Below, one piece after another: positions 10,949-22,676 of a DNA stretch of 64,000 nt. Below the pieces are notes generated by a model. The model worked only from the letters and a program-made list of their open reading frames with translations. It searched no databases and was not told the DNA's origin. A program made the translations under genes and the position numbers. Source of the stretch: Hirundichthys speculiger (lineage: Eukaryota > Chordata > Actinopteri > Beloniformes > Exocoetidae); NCBI GenBank assembly GCA_018398805.1, contig JAGFBZ010000333.1, positions 1-64,000 on the forward strand. Reading direction: 5' to 3'. How positions within the stretch are numbered: position 1 is the first letter of the stretch; every line of letters starts with the position of its first letter.

Positions 10949-12167
10949 GGGCCTGATTTACTAAAGGTTTGCGTGCGTAAAAACGTGTGCAAACTTGAAA
11001 CCACCCGCAAACCAATGTGCAAGCTGATCTACTAACAGCATGCAAAGAGGACTGCGCCTCTCAAATGAGCAAAATAGCACACGCTGTTCATTTAGTACTT
11101 TTGCCCTGATGAATAATCAATATGGGGCGTACCCGCCAGAAAGCGCTAAATACTGGGAGGGGAAAATGCAAATAGGGCCATTTACCACACGCAATGAGAT
11201 TTACCAACCCTGAAAGTAATTGCGGGGATTGTGATTGCGTCTGTATTTAATACGTTCGAAAGGAAGGTGCTAATCCGCCCAGCATTACGCACCGATGGCT
11301 GCTGTTATTGTGGCAAGGAGGCGACATCGCCAAAATCAAAGAATACGCAGAGAGAGAGTCTTTCGGACTTGTGTAAATTTGTTTGGAATGAATGAAAACC
11401 AGATAGTTGAAACTTAAGGGCTGATTTGGAGCCGGTCACAAGCACATGCAAAAGGAGAAATATTTTTGAATGTTAAATCGAGTATTATTCAACAAAAGGT
11501 TGCCACAGGAGGCACATTCATTTTTTTATTTGTGATAATAAAAAAATCACGTGTTTTCATGGAGAAAAAAGTGTTTCTTATTGTGCGCCTACCTTGTTCT
11601 GCAGTTGGCTCTAGCGTGTCATACCCCAGTATATCTGCTCCTCGCAGAAGGTGAGCTGCACCTGCTGCTCAATGCTGGTTAGAGGCATCTCTTCCGCAGG
11701 CCCTCCACCTGTCTTGTTTGCCGAAGTTTTATTAAAGGCCACTTTTTATTTAGTTCTTCGCCTTATATCTTGCCACCTTCTTTTAACCTCATCTGCCGTT
11801 CTTTTTGTCTTACCAACTGCATTTATTCTATCGCAGATTTTCTCCCATATTGCGTTTCTTTTGGTAATGTTTAAATTTCTTTGCTGTAGTTCATGAATGT
11901 GTTTATTTGCCTCTTCCACATCTCTAACTCCAACTCGTCAAATTTCATTTTGCGCTTGCGTCTATCCTGCTTTCCATCCAGACTTTCCATGGCGCAAACC
12001 GTAAGACACGCAACACCTCATTTTAATACTGCGGTTTGCACCCGTTATCAATTGCGCGAGCATTCTTAGTTGATCACCCGCAAAACACACAACAACAGCA
12101 CGCGCAAACTTTTTCAGTGCACACGCAATTTAGTACTCTTTATTTAGGATCTTAGTAAATCAGGCCC
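10949..12167 (-). mobile_element. PIF/Harbinger-type DNA transposon, deleted
   Basis: The 16-bp terminal inverted repeats are perfect (GGGCCTGATTTACTAA at both ends, opposite strands). They are flanked by the 3-bp duplication TAA (10946-10948 and 12168-12170), as expected for PIF/Harbinger. The 1.2-kb body keeps a decayed Myb/SANT-like gene on the minus strand but no DDE transposase. The insertion splits the interior of the long-inverted-repeat element around it, so it is the youngest layer of this nest. Confidence 0.85.
11611..11990 (-). pseudogene. Harbinger-associated Myb/SANT-like DNA-binding protein, decayed
   Basis: An ATG at 11990 starts MESLDGKQDRRKRKMKFDEL. After one frame change, a second frame continues with NITKRNAIWEKICDRINAVG and RTADEVKRRWQDIRRRTK, which has the spaced tryptophans and basic helix of a Myb/SANT-like trihelix domain. 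An in-frame stop follows RRRTK. The remainder reads to a TAG at 11613-11611. In PIF/Harbinger elements such a protein works with the DDE transposase to bind the ends and aid nuclear import. No transposase gene is present here. Confidence 0.65.
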
Positions 12168-14195
12168 TAAGTCTCTAAGTTACCTAGAAAAAATTCCCCT
12201 CAAAAATGGTAATAATTTTAAAAGCGTAAGGAATGTCACGAAAATGGCCGTACGGGCACTTTTTCAAAAATTTATAAATCCGAAATTATTGCTAGTACCA
12301 GGCTAATATTGCACGAAGTTATAACATTAAAGTCAAAGTTCATAAGAAAAAAATATCAAGCAAATCAGAGATGGTCATACGGTAATTTTTTTTCTAATCT
12401 GCTGATTTGAGTTGGAATGACCCTTTTTTGTGCGCTACAGTTTGTATGTGTAAAGCATTTATATGTGAATGACGATAGGAGGTTTTAAACATAAACAGTT
12501 CACTGCTGCCAATCAAATGGTGAATAAGTTGTTCTGGAGGGTTCATATGCTTGTAAATCTGACTGATGAAGTCAGTGCCTCATCAGCCATGAATCTCACC
12601 GCACGTCACTGACCTGCACCCACACCTGCAGCCACACCTACAGTCACATCTACAGCCACACCTACAGCCACACCTACAGTCACACATACAGTCACATCTA
12701 CAGCCACACCTATGGTCACATCTACAGCTACACCCACAGTCACATCTACAGCTTCACCTACAGTCACATCTACAGCTACACCTACAGTCACATCTACAGC
12801 TACACCCACAGTCACATCTACAGCTTTACCTACAGTCACATCTACAGCCACACCTACGGTCACATCTACAGCTACACCCACAGTCACATCTACAGTCACA
12901 CCTGCAGTCACATCTACAGCTACACCCACAGTCACATCTACAGCTTCACCTACAGTCATATCTACAGCTTCACCTACAGTCACATCTACAGCCACATCTA
13001 CAGTCACATCTACAGCCACACCTACAGTCACATCTACAGCCACACCTACAATCACATCTACAGCTATACCTACAGTCACATCTACAGTCACATCTACAGC
13101 CACAACTACAGCTACACCTACAGCCACACCTACAGTCACATCTACAGCTACACCTACGGTCATATCTACAGCCACACTTAGTCACATCTACAGCGACACC
13201 TACAGTCACATCTACAGCTACACCTACAGTCACAACTACAGTCACATCTACAGCCACACCTACAGTCACATCTACAGCTACACTTACAGTCACATCTACA
13301 GCCACACCTACAGTCACAACTACAGCTACACCTGCAGTCATATCTACAGCTACACCTACTGTCACATCTACAGCTACACCTACAGTCACATCTACAGCTA
13401 CACCTACAGTCACAACTACAGCTACACCTACAGTCACATCTACAGCCACACCTACAGTCACACAGTCACATCTACAGCTACACCTACAATCACAACTACA
13501 GCTACACCTACGGTCACATCTACAGCCACACTACAGCCCACATCACACACACACAAACAATACTACAGCCACATCTACAGTCACATCTACAGCCACACCT
13601 GCAGTCACATCTACAGCTACACTTACAGTCACATCTACAGCCACACCTACAGTCACAACTACAGCTACACCTGCAGTCATATCTACAACTACACCTACAG
13701 TCACACCTACAGCTACACCTACAGTCACATCTACAGCTACATCTACAGTCACAACTACAGCTACACCTACAGTCACATCTACAGCTACACCTACAGTCAC
13801 ACAGTCACATCTACAGCTACACCTACAATCACAACTACAGCTACACCTACGGTCTTATCTACAGCCACACCTACAGTCACATCTACAGCTATACCTGCAG
13901 CCACATCTACAGTCACATCTACAGCCACACCTACAGTCACATCTGCAGTCAAATCTACAGCCACATCTACAGTCACACCTACAGTCACAACTACAGTCAA
14001 ATCTACAACCACGCCTACAGCCACACCTATAGTCACACCTACAGTCAAATCTACAACCACACCTACAGTCAAATCTACAGCCTCACTTACAGTCACATCT
14101 ACAGCCACACCTACAGTCACATCTACAGCTACACCTATGATCATATCTACAGCCACACCTGAAGCCATATCTACAGCCACACCTACAGTGTCCAT

Positions 14196-14280
14196 CGCTG
14201 GGTTAGGCGCATGTGTAGTTATGACTTCCGGCAAACGACGTGCAACCAAAACAGGGCCACTTTCCGATATATAATAACAG
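14196..14280. other. 85-bp non-satellite insert in the array
   Basis: A unique block starting TCCATCGCTGGGTTAGGCGC and ending near TTCCGATATATAATAA interrupts the satellite. It has no clear inverted ends. It may be a fragment of a mobile element or flanking DNA captured during array growth. Confidence 0.6.
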
Positions 14281-14716
14281 TCACATCTACAGCTACACCT
14301 ACAGTCACAACTACATTCACATCTACAGCCACACCTACAGTCACATCTACAGCTACACTTACAGTCACATCTACAGCCACACCTACAGTCACAACTACAG
14401 CTACACCTGCAGTCATATCTACAGCTACACCTACTGTCACATCTACAGCTACACCTACAGTCACAACTACAGCTACACCTACAGTCACATCTACAGCCAC
14501 ACCTACAGTCACATCTACAGCTACACCCATAGTCACATCTACAGTCACACCTGCAGTCACATCTACAGCTACACCCACAGTCACATCTACAGCTTCACCT
14601 ACAGTCATATCTACAGCTTCACCTACAGTCACATCTACAGCCACACCCCCAGTCACATCTACAGCCACACCTGCAGTCACATCTACAGCTACACCCACAG
14701 TCACATCTACAGCTAC

Positions 14717-15123
14717 TAGGCTTGGGCGGGTTCCAAATTTTGATACCGTCAAACTTCCCTCACATTTTATCGGGGTATCCGGTATTCCCACGACTATTAA
14801 GGGAAACACACACCGCCAGCGGACGCCGCGCGTGAAAACAGCCACCCCCCCCATATGTACCCCAGGCGCGCTGCCGCTGGGCTTTACAGTGCTGTACTAT
14901 TCCCAGCGTTGACGCGCCTGGGAAAAAAAAAGGCGAGTTTACCTCGAAACAGCAGTTCAGTGCTTCAATATAAACTTGGCTCAACTAAAGTTGTTATTTA
15001 TTTGTGTATTTCTTGCTTTTCACTGTAGTTTTAACTGTTCCTGCTCTGCCCCAGCTCGTCTCTGCTGCCGAGGTGTGTTTGCTGAAACGTGCTTTATAGT
15101 AAAGTGTCTGATGCCGGACGTTT
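14717..15123. mobile_element. hAT-like 5' end captured in satellite, copy 1 (longest)
   Basis: The block begins TAGGCTTGGGCGGGTTCCAA, similar to the TAGG-type ends of fish BED-finger hAT elements such as the one at 54455. It contains a C-run of 8, the segment CCCAGGCGCGCTGCCG, and TTACCTCGAAACAGCAGTTC. It runs about 70 bp further than copies 2 and 3, ending near GATGCCGGACGTTT before satellite resumes. There is no coding sequence and no opposite end. The hAT link is from terminal similarity only. Confidence 0.55.
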
Positions 15124-16271
15124 CAGTCACATCTACAGCCACACCTACAGTCACAACTACAGCTATACCTACAGTCACATCTACAGTCACATCTACAGCC
15201 ACAACTACAGCTACACCTACAGCCACACCTACAGTCACATATACAGCTACACCTACGGTCATATCTACAACCACACCTACAGTCACAACTACAGTCACAT
15301 CTACAGCCACACCTACAGTCACATCTACAGCTACACCTGCAGTCATATCTACAGCTACACCTACTGTCACATCTACAGCTACACCTAGTCACATCTACAG
15401 CTACACCTACAGTCACATCTACAGCTACACCCACAGTCACATCTACAGCTACACCCACAGTCACATCTACAGCGACAGCTACAGACACACCAGCAGTCAC
15501 ATCTACAGCCACACCTTCAGTCACATCTACAGCTACACCCACAGTCATATCTACAGCCACACCTGCAGTCACATCTACAGCTACACCCACAGTCACATCT
15601 ACAGCTACACCTACAGTCACATCAACAGTTACACCCACAGTCACATCTACAGCCACACCTGCAGTCACATCTACAGCTACACCCACAGTCACATCTACAG
15701 CTACACCCACAGTCACATCTACAGCCACACCTACAGACACACCAGCAGTCACATCTACAGCCACACCTTTAGTCACATCTACAGCTACACCCGCAGTCAC
15801 ATCTACAGCACACCCACAGTCACATCTACAGCCACACTTACAGACACCAGTCACATCTACAGCCACACCTTCAGTCACATCTACAGCTACACCACAGTCA
15901 CATATACAGCACACTACAGTCACATCTACAGCTACACCCACAGTCACATCTACAGCTTCACCTACAGTCACATCTACAGCTACACCTACAGTCACATCTA
16001 CAGCTACACCCACAGTCACATCTACAGCTTTACCTACAGTCACATCTACAGCCACACCTACGGTCACATCTACAGCTACACCCACAGTCACATCTACAGT
16101 CACACCTGCAGTCACATCTACAGCTACACCCACAGTCACATCTACAGCTTCACCTACAGTCATATCTACAGCTTCACCTACAGTCACATCTACAGCCACA
16201 TCCACAGTCACATCTACAGCCACACCTGCAGTCACATCTACAGCTACACCCACAGTCACATCTACAGCTAC

Positions 16272-16396
16272 TAGGCTTGGGCGGGTTCCAAATTTTGATA
16301 CCGTCAAACTTCCCTCACATTTTACCGGGGTATACGGTATTCCCACGACTATTAAGGGGAACACACACCGCCGGCGGACGCCGCGCGTGAAAACAG

Positions 16397-16428
<32 letters not shown>

Positions 16429-16627
16429 ATATGTTCCCCAGGCGCGCTGCCGCGGGGCTTTACAGTGCTGTACTATTCCCAGCGTTGACGCGCCTGGGAA
16501 AAAAAAGGTGAGTTTACCTCGAAACAGCAGTTCAGTGCTTCAATATAAACTTGGCTCAACTACAGTTGTTATTTATTTGTGTATGTCTTGCTTTTCACTG
16601 TAGTTTTAACTGTTCCTGCTCTGCCCC
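16272..16627. mobile_element. hAT-like 5' end captured in satellite, copy 2
   Basis: This is almost the same sequence as copy 1 but stops earlier, at GTTCCTGCTCTGCCCC, where satellite resumes. Its C-run is 32 bases (16397-16428), against 8 and 16 in the other copies. Confidence 0.6.
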
Positions 16628-18134
16628 ATCTACAGCTTCTCCTACAGTCACATCTACAGCCACACCTACAGTCACATCTACAGCTACACCCACAGTCACA
16701 TCTACAGCTTCACCTACAGTCACATCTACAACCACACCTACGGTCCATTTACAGCTACCCCCACAGTCACATCTACAGTCACACCTGCAGTCACATCTAC
16801 AGCTACACCCACAGTCACATATACAGCTTCACCTACAGTCACATCTACAGCCACACCTACAGTCACATCTACAGCCACACCTACGGTCAAATCTACAGCT
16901 ACACCCACAGTCACATCTACAGTCACACCTGCAGTCACATCTACAGCTACACCCACAGTCACATCTACAGTTACACCTACAGTCACATCTACAGCCACAC
17001 CTACGGTCACATCTACAGCTACACCCACAGTCACATCTACAGTCACACCTGCAGTCACATCTACAGCTACACCCACAGTCACATCTACAGTTACACCTAC
17101 AGTCACATCTACAGCCACACCTATGGTCACATCTACAGCTACACCCACAGTCACATCTACAGTCACACCTGCAGTCACATCTACAGCTACACCCACAGTC
17201 ACATCTACAGTTACACTCACAGTCACATCTACAGCTTCACCTACAGTCACATCTACAGCCACACCCACAGTCACATCTACACCCACACCTGTAGTCACAT
17301 CTACAGCTACACCCACAGTCACATCTACAGCGACAGCTACAGACACACCAGCAGTCACATCTACAGCCACACCTTCAGTCACATCTACAGCTACACCCGC
17401 AGTCATATCTACAGCCACACCTGCAGTCACATCTACAGCTACACCCACAGTCTAACAGCTACACCTACAGTCACATCAACAGTTACACCCACAGTCACAT
17501 CTACAGCCACACCTGCAGTCACATCTACAGCTACACCCACAGTCACATCTACAGCTACACCCACAGTCACATCTACAGCCACACCTACAGACACACCAGC
17601 AGTCACATCTACAGCCACACCTTTAGTCACATCTACAGCTACACCCGCAGTCACATCTACAGCTACACCCACAGTCACATCTACAGCCACACTTACAGAC
17701 ACACCAGCAGTCACATCTACAGCCACACCTTCAGTCACATCTACAGCTACACCCACAGTCACATATACAGCTACACCTACAGTCACATCTACAGCTACAC
17801 CCACAGTCACATCTACAGCTTCACCTACAGTCACATCTACAGCTACACCTACAGTCACATCTACAGCTACACCCACAGTCACATCTACAGCTTTACCTAC
17901 AGTCACATCTACAGCCACACCTACGGTCACATCTACAGCTACACCCACAGTCACATCTACAGTCACACCTGCAGTCACATCTACAGCTACACCCACAGTC
18001 ACATCTACAGCTTCACCTACAGTCATATCTACAGCTTCACCTACAGTCACATCTACAGCCACATCCACAGTCACATCTACAGCCACACCTGCAGTCACAT
18101 CTACAGCTACACCCACAGTCACATCTACAGCTAC

Positions 18135-18476
18135 TAGGCTTGGGCGGGTTCCAAATTTTGATACCGTCAAACTTCCCTCACATTTTACCGGGGTATACGG
18201 TATTCCCACGACTATTAAGGGGAACACACACCGCCGGCGGGCGCCGCGCGTGAAAACAGCCCCCCCCCCCCCCCCATATGTTCCCCAGGCGCGCTGCCGC
18301 GGGGCTTTACAGTGCTGTACTATTCCCAGCGTTGACGCGCCTGGGAAAAAAAAGGTGAGTTTACCTCGAAACAGCAGTTCAGTGCTTCAATATAAACTTG
18401 GCTCAACTACAGTTGTTATTTATTTGTGTATGTCTTCTTGCTTTTCACTGTAGTTTAACTGTTCCTGCTCTGCCCC
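18135..18476. mobile_element. hAT-like 5' end captured in satellite, copy 3
   Basis: This is nearly identical to copy 2, with the same right breakpoint and matching satellite on both sides, and with a C-run of 16. The shared breakpoint shows that copies 2 and 3 arose by duplication of DNA, not by independent insertion. Confidence 0.6.
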
Positions 18477-19803
18477 ATCTACAGCTTCTCCTACAGTCAC
18501 ATCTACAGCCACACCTACAGTCACATCTACAGCTACACCCACAGTCACATCTACAGCTTCACCTACAGTCACATCTACAACCACACCTACGGTCCATTTA
18601 CAGCTACCCCCACAGTCACATCTACAGTCACACCTGCAGTCACATCTACAGCTACACCCACAGTCACATATACAGCTTCACCTACAGTCACATCTACAGC
18701 CACACCTACAGTCACATCTACAGCCACACCTACGGTCACATCTACAGCTACACCCACAGTCACATCTACAGTCACACCTGCAGTCACATCTACAGCTACA
18801 CCCACAGTCACATCTACAGTTACACCTACAGTCACATCTACAGCCACACCTATGGTCACATCTACAGCTACACCCACAGTCACATCTACAGTCACACCTG
18901 CAGTCACATCTACAGCTACACCCACAGTCACATCTACAGTTACACTCACAGTCACATCTACAGCTTCACCTACAGTCACATCTACAGCCACACCCACAGT
19001 CACATCTACACCCACACCTGTAGTCACATCTACAGCTACACCCACAGTCTCATTTACAGTTACACCCACAGTCATATCTACAGCTACACCTACAGTCACA
19101 TCTACAGCTATACTTACAATCACATCTACAGCAACACCCACAGTCACATCTACAGTCACAGCTACAGACACACCAGCAGTCACATCTACAGCCACACCTT
19201 CAGTCACATCTACAGCTACACCCGCAGTCACATCTACAGCCACACCTGCAGTCACATCTACAGCTACACCCACAGTCACATCTACAGCTACACCTACAGT
19301 CACATCTACAGCTACACCCACAGTCACATCTACAGCTTCACCTACAGTCACATCTACAGCCACATCTACAGTCACATCTACAGCCACACCTACAGTCACA
19401 TCTACAGCCACACCTACAATCACATCTACAGCTATACCTACAGTCACATCTACAGTCACATCTGCAGTCACATCTACAGCTACACCCACAGTCACATCTA
19501 CAGCTTCACCTACAGTCACATCTACAGCCACACCTACAGTCACATCTACAGCTACACCCACAGTCACATCTACAGCTTCACCTACAGTCACATCTACAGC
19601 CACACCTACGGTCACATTTACAGCTACCCCCACAGTCACATCTACAGTCACACCTGCAGTCACATCTACAGCTACACCCACAGTCACATATACAGCTTCA
19701 CCTACAGTCACATCTACAGCCACACCTACAGTCACATCTACAGCCACACCTACGGTCACATCTACAGCTACACCCACAGTCTCATTTACAGCTACACCCA
19801 CAG

Positions 19804-19974
19804 TCTGGGGCGCCGAAAAGGGGGGGTAAAGGATACGGATTATAGGGGCCCATGATTGAGGGGGGCCCAGAGAGGCCCCTAATGATGATCAAAAATAGCA
19901 TCAACAAATTTCGCCGCTGTGTTGGGGGGCCCGGTAAAGATTCTTCATGGGCCCAAAATCCCTAGCGGGGCCCA
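19804..19974. mobile_element. Short GC-rich insert with GGGGCCC blocks
   Basis: A unique block of about 170 bp starting CTGGGGCGCCGAAAAGG interrupts the satellite. It contains repeated GGGGGGCCC and GGGCCCA motifs and ends GCGGGGCCCAG, after which satellite resumes for about 70 bp (19975-20042). The rough inverted symmetry suggests a miniature element, but I could not define target duplications. Confidence 0.45.
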
Positions 19975-20069
19975 GAGCTACACCTACAGTCACATCACAG
20001 CACCAGTACAGCAACACCTACAGTCACACCTACAGTCACACATCCTGGTCAGTTAACATGATGCCAGTT

Positions 20070-21190
20070 TGAGATTTTTATTTATTTTATTTAACCTTTA
20101 TTTAACCAGGTAGTCAGTTGAGAACAGTTTCTCATTTACAATCAGCACAAGAGTCAAGCACAATCGAACAAAACAATCAACCGATATAAAAAACACACAA
20201 AACATAACAAAAATATGAGTAAAAGTGGTAGCGTGGTCCGGAAGAGTTAAAAACATGTGCAATGATCCAAATGAATGTTGGGAGTGTATTTTTGAAGGAG
20301 GAGAATGGGATGAATGTGTGAGTTTAAGTGTTTGCTGCGATGATTCCAATCACTAGCACAGCAGGAACTGAAATGAATGATAGCCAAAGGAGGTTCGGGC
20401 TTTGGAATGACCAGGTTAATGTAACTGCTTGAAAGTAGGTCCGATTACTGATGTTGATATTAAGTAGTGAGCAAGATATGAAGGGGTGCCCAGTGATGGT
20501 CTTGTAGATGAAATGATACCAGTGGATCAGTTACGGGAGTGAAGTGACGGCCATGACAAGTGAATAGAGGTTACAGTGATGGGATTAAAAGGAGCACCTG
20601 TAACAAAGCGGATGGCGGTGTGGGTAGATGACGTCAGTTATTGAGAAGCGTTTTGGAGGCAGACCTGTATATTATATCACCGTAACTAGAATTGGGAGGA
20701 TTGTCATTTTAAACCAGAGCGTGCTTGCAAGTGAGTGAAAGATGCTTATGCGAACAAAAAACCAATTCTAGATCTGACTTTGGGGAGTAGTGTTTAATGT
20801 GGACGTCAAAAGAGAGTGAACTGTCAAGCAGATACCCAGATATTTAGGATTGACTAATTGGAGTACTGATCCGTCCAGGGAGGAGATATTGAAAGGGCAG
20901 ATGATACGTGGTAGATTCGGTTGAATATCATGCACTTTGTTTTGTTGGTGTTTAAGTGAGACGAGGTTGGAGAACGTATTGGATATTGTTGAAGCTAGTT
21001 TGCAAGGAAGTCAACAGTGTCCAGGGAGGGACTGGATGGTACAGATGGTAATCGGCATATAAATGAATGTGCGAACTGCCTGCAGCAGAAGCAACGTTGT
21101 TTATATAGATTTTAAACAGTGTTGGACCTAGAATAGAGATGTCAGGTCTGCAGCTGTTAGAGTGACAGGACATTGTTATGTCAGACAACT
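20070..21190 (-). mobile_element. L2-like LINE, 3' end relic
   Basis: Read on minus, the block ends in CCTGGTTAAATAAAGGTTAA and a short A/T tail (20110-20070), a common 3' end of fish L2-like LINEs. Upstream, near 21140-21030, the frame reads GPTLFKIYINNVASAAGSSH and HLYAD, matching the region before the catalytic YADD of LINE reverse transcriptases. The rest is full of stops. It is a 5'-truncated, dead copy. Confidence 0.6.
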
Positions 21191-21479
21191 TTAGTTTGCT
21201 GCACTTCCTCTCTGCAGAGATGAGGAAACAAACAAATCAAAGGCCACTTTAAATGGTAACAGATAATCAGGTGGGCAGTCCAGAGAGGAGCTGACCATTT
21301 TCACTGATGAACTGATCATCAGCAGGTGTGCTGACCTCGATAAAAAATGTTTTAAATGTTTGAAATGGTTTATTTGAAGTTTATTCTCTAACATGTTGAT
21401 TATTTTTTCTGCATTTCTGTAAATCCAACAAAGAAACTGGATTTAAACTGATTTAAAGTCTGAGTTTGTATTTATGAGT
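21191..21479. other. Unassigned gene-free stretch
   Basis: No repeat or gene was recognised between the L2-like relic and the possible exon at 21480. Confidence 0.4.
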
Positions 21480-21728
21480 TTAAAAGCGACTCTGGAGCTG
21501 CTGCAGCTTCCTGTAGAGAACATCTGCTGCCACCTGCAGGTCATCAGTAGAACAACAGTTTCCTGACAGCTGAGAGAGCATAGAAATCTGACTGTAGATC
21601 CTACACGACCTCCAGAGAGCAGTTGAGACATAGATCTGTAGCAGTAGATCTGCAGCTCCTCCATGGCTGAAGGCATCTGGGAGGGTTGTCAACTTGCTGG
21701 ATAAACATTTCTCTTTAATTGTGGACAT
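21480..21728 (-). CDS. Possible coding exon of an unrecognised protein
   Basis: This minus-strand frame gives 82 residues ending in TAA. It has a helical, protein-like composition (for example AADLLLQIYVSTALWRSC and VAADVLYRKLQQLQSRF) and no repeats. A possible splice acceptor (TTTATCCAG) lies a few codons after the ATG, so it could be a 3'-terminal exon whose earlier exons lie at higher coordinates. I do not recognise the family. It could also be chance, since a second frame over the same DNA is open too. Confidence 0.2.
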   Translation of the reverse strand: MSTIKEKCLSSKLTTLPDAFSHGGAADLLLQIYVSTALWRSCRIYSQISMLSQLSGNCCSTDDLQVAADVLYRKLQQLQSRF

Positions 21729-21959
21729 TAATGTTATTTTCTGTCCACAGACGTGAGTTCTGGTTTTTTCTCCAACCAGTCTGAGTCCCAGACTGGAGAC
21801 TGATTTATAAACTGATCACTGATCAGTTTAAACCTCCTCAGATGTTCCAGAGTTCTGGAAGCAGATGGAGACACCTGAACTGTTAGAAGACGGAGTGATG
21901 TCATGGTTGGTCAAAGTTGATAAATTATATTCTTTTTAGATTTCGTTTTGTTTTTATTT

Positions 21960-22356
21960 TATCCATCCATCCATTTTCTATACCCGTTTCATCCTTGAAG
22001 GGTCACGGGGATCCGCTGGAGCCTATCCCAGCTGTCTACGGGCGAAAGGCAGGGGGTACACCCTGGACAGGTCGCCAGTCCATCGCAGGGCCACATATAC
22101 AGACAAACAACCATTCACACTCACATTCACACCCTATGGGCAATTTGGAATTATCAATTAACCTGACATGCATGTCTTTGGACTGTGGGAGGAAGCCGGA
22201 GTACCCGGAGAGAACCCACGCAAGCACGGGGAGAACATGCAAACTCCACACAGAAAGGCCCCGAGGTTCAATCCAGGACCCCCCCCGCCGAGGTTCGAAC
22301 CAGGAACCTTCTAGCTGTGAGGCACAGTGCTAACCACTAAGCCACCGTGCTGCCTG
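21960..22356 (-). mobile_element. Abundant fish interspersed repeat with (ATCC)n end
   Basis: The block starts with ATCCATCCATCC and contains GCCTATCCCAGCTGTC, AGGTCGCCAGTCCATCGC, TGTCTTTGGACTGTGGGAGG and GAGAACATGCAAACTCCACA. It ends at CCACCGTGCTGCC. I recognise this as a very common dispersed repeat of teleosts, probably derived from a non-LTR retrotransposon. The tetranucleotide run would be its 3' tail on the minus strand. The translation on plus is not a gene. Confidence 0.65.
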
Positions 22357-22676
22357 TTTTTATTTTTATTTTATTATTATTATTTTTTTTTATTTTATTA
22401 GTTTTCATTTTATTTCATTTTATTTTATTTTAATTTATTCTATTTTATTTTATTTCATTTCATTTTATTGGTTTTTATTTTATTTTGTTTTATTTTAATT
22501 TATTTTATTTTATTTCATTTTATTTTATTTTATTTTATTTTATTATTTTATTTATTTTATTTTATTTTATTTTATTTTATTTTATTTTAATTTAATTTTA
22601 TTTTATTTCATTCTATTTTATTTTATTTTATTTTAATGTATTTTATTTTATTTTATTTTATTTCATTTGTTCCTGG
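22357..22676. repeat. (TTTTA)n simple repeat
   Basis: About 320 bp of TTTTA-type pentanucleotides with TTTCA variants, directly following the dispersed repeat. It holds nothing else. Confidence 0.95.

Larger units (their letters stand above)
10322..12423. mobile_element. Long-inverted-repeat DNA element (about 220-bp arms), unassigned
   Basis: The outer ends read GGGTCATTCCACCTCAA and, on the other strand, GGGTCATTCCAACTCAA. The inverted similarity runs about 220 bp: 10322-10543 matches the reverse complement of about 12203-12423 almost base for base. Examples are the shared TTATAACTTCGTGCAATATT and TATAAATTTTTGAAAAAGTG. The middle has no coding capacity and is itself interrupted by a Harbinger element. 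Without that, it would be about 880 bp. A target duplication is unclear because both flanks are T-rich. I cannot assign the superfamily. Confidence 0.8.
9682..12611. mobile_element. hAT-like DNA transposon, non-autonomous, interrupted
   Basis: The element begins CAGTGACGTGCGGT and ends with the inverted complement ACCGCACGTCACTG. The flanking 8-mers are ACCTGCAG (9674-9681) and ACCTGCAC (12612-12619). An 8-bp target duplication and CAG-type ends are typical of hAT elements. The body lacks transposase. A short ATG frame (10258, MEDYISKG then GTAAG) could be a surviving first exon. The element is interrupted by a second transposon at 10322-12423, so without the insertion it would be about 830 bp. 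Confidence 0.75.
16272..19048. repeat. 1.86-kb higher-order tandem duplication inside the satellite
   Basis: The hAT-like block plus the following satellite (from 16272) repeats at 18135, a spacing of 1863 bp. The flanking variants match base for base, including the odd CGGTCCATTTACAGCTACCC and a CACCCACACCTGTAGTC block. The match fails near 19048. Copy 3 lacks one of the three 120-bp subunits present in copy 2, so subunit number changed after the duplication. Confidence 0.8.
12612..19803. repeat. 12/24-bp satellite array (ACATCTACAGYY units) with higher-order structure
   Basis: The array is built from a 12-bp motif close to ACATCTACAGCC, usually paired into a 24-bp unit (ACATCTACAGCTACACCCAC plus AGTC). 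Larger periods also exist: a 120-bp unit is repeated at about 16881, 17001 and 17121, and a 1.86-kb unit carries an inserted non-satellite block. The period is a multiple of three, so almost every frame is open on both strands and produces long Thr/Pro/Ser-rich, His/Tyr/Ser-rich or Val/Asp/Gly-rich translations. I treat none of them as proteins. Composition is strongly strand-asymmetric (C and A rich on plus, G and T rich on minus). Confidence 0.95.

Noticed and set aside
12712..14274. Long Thr/Pro/Ser-rich frame that looks like a mucin or adhesin
   Set aside because: It is the 12/24-bp satellite read in one frame. All other frames are equally open because the period is a multiple of three, so there is no sign of coding selection.
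15123..19855. Long His/Tyr/Ser-rich and Val/Asp/Gly-rich frames on both strands
   Set aside because: These also come from the satellite. They run through inserted transposon ends and C-runs without domain logic.
21917..22333. 138-residue plus-strand frame
   Set aside because: It lies in an abundant dispersed fish repeat. Its sequence is repeat-derived on the likely noncoding strand.
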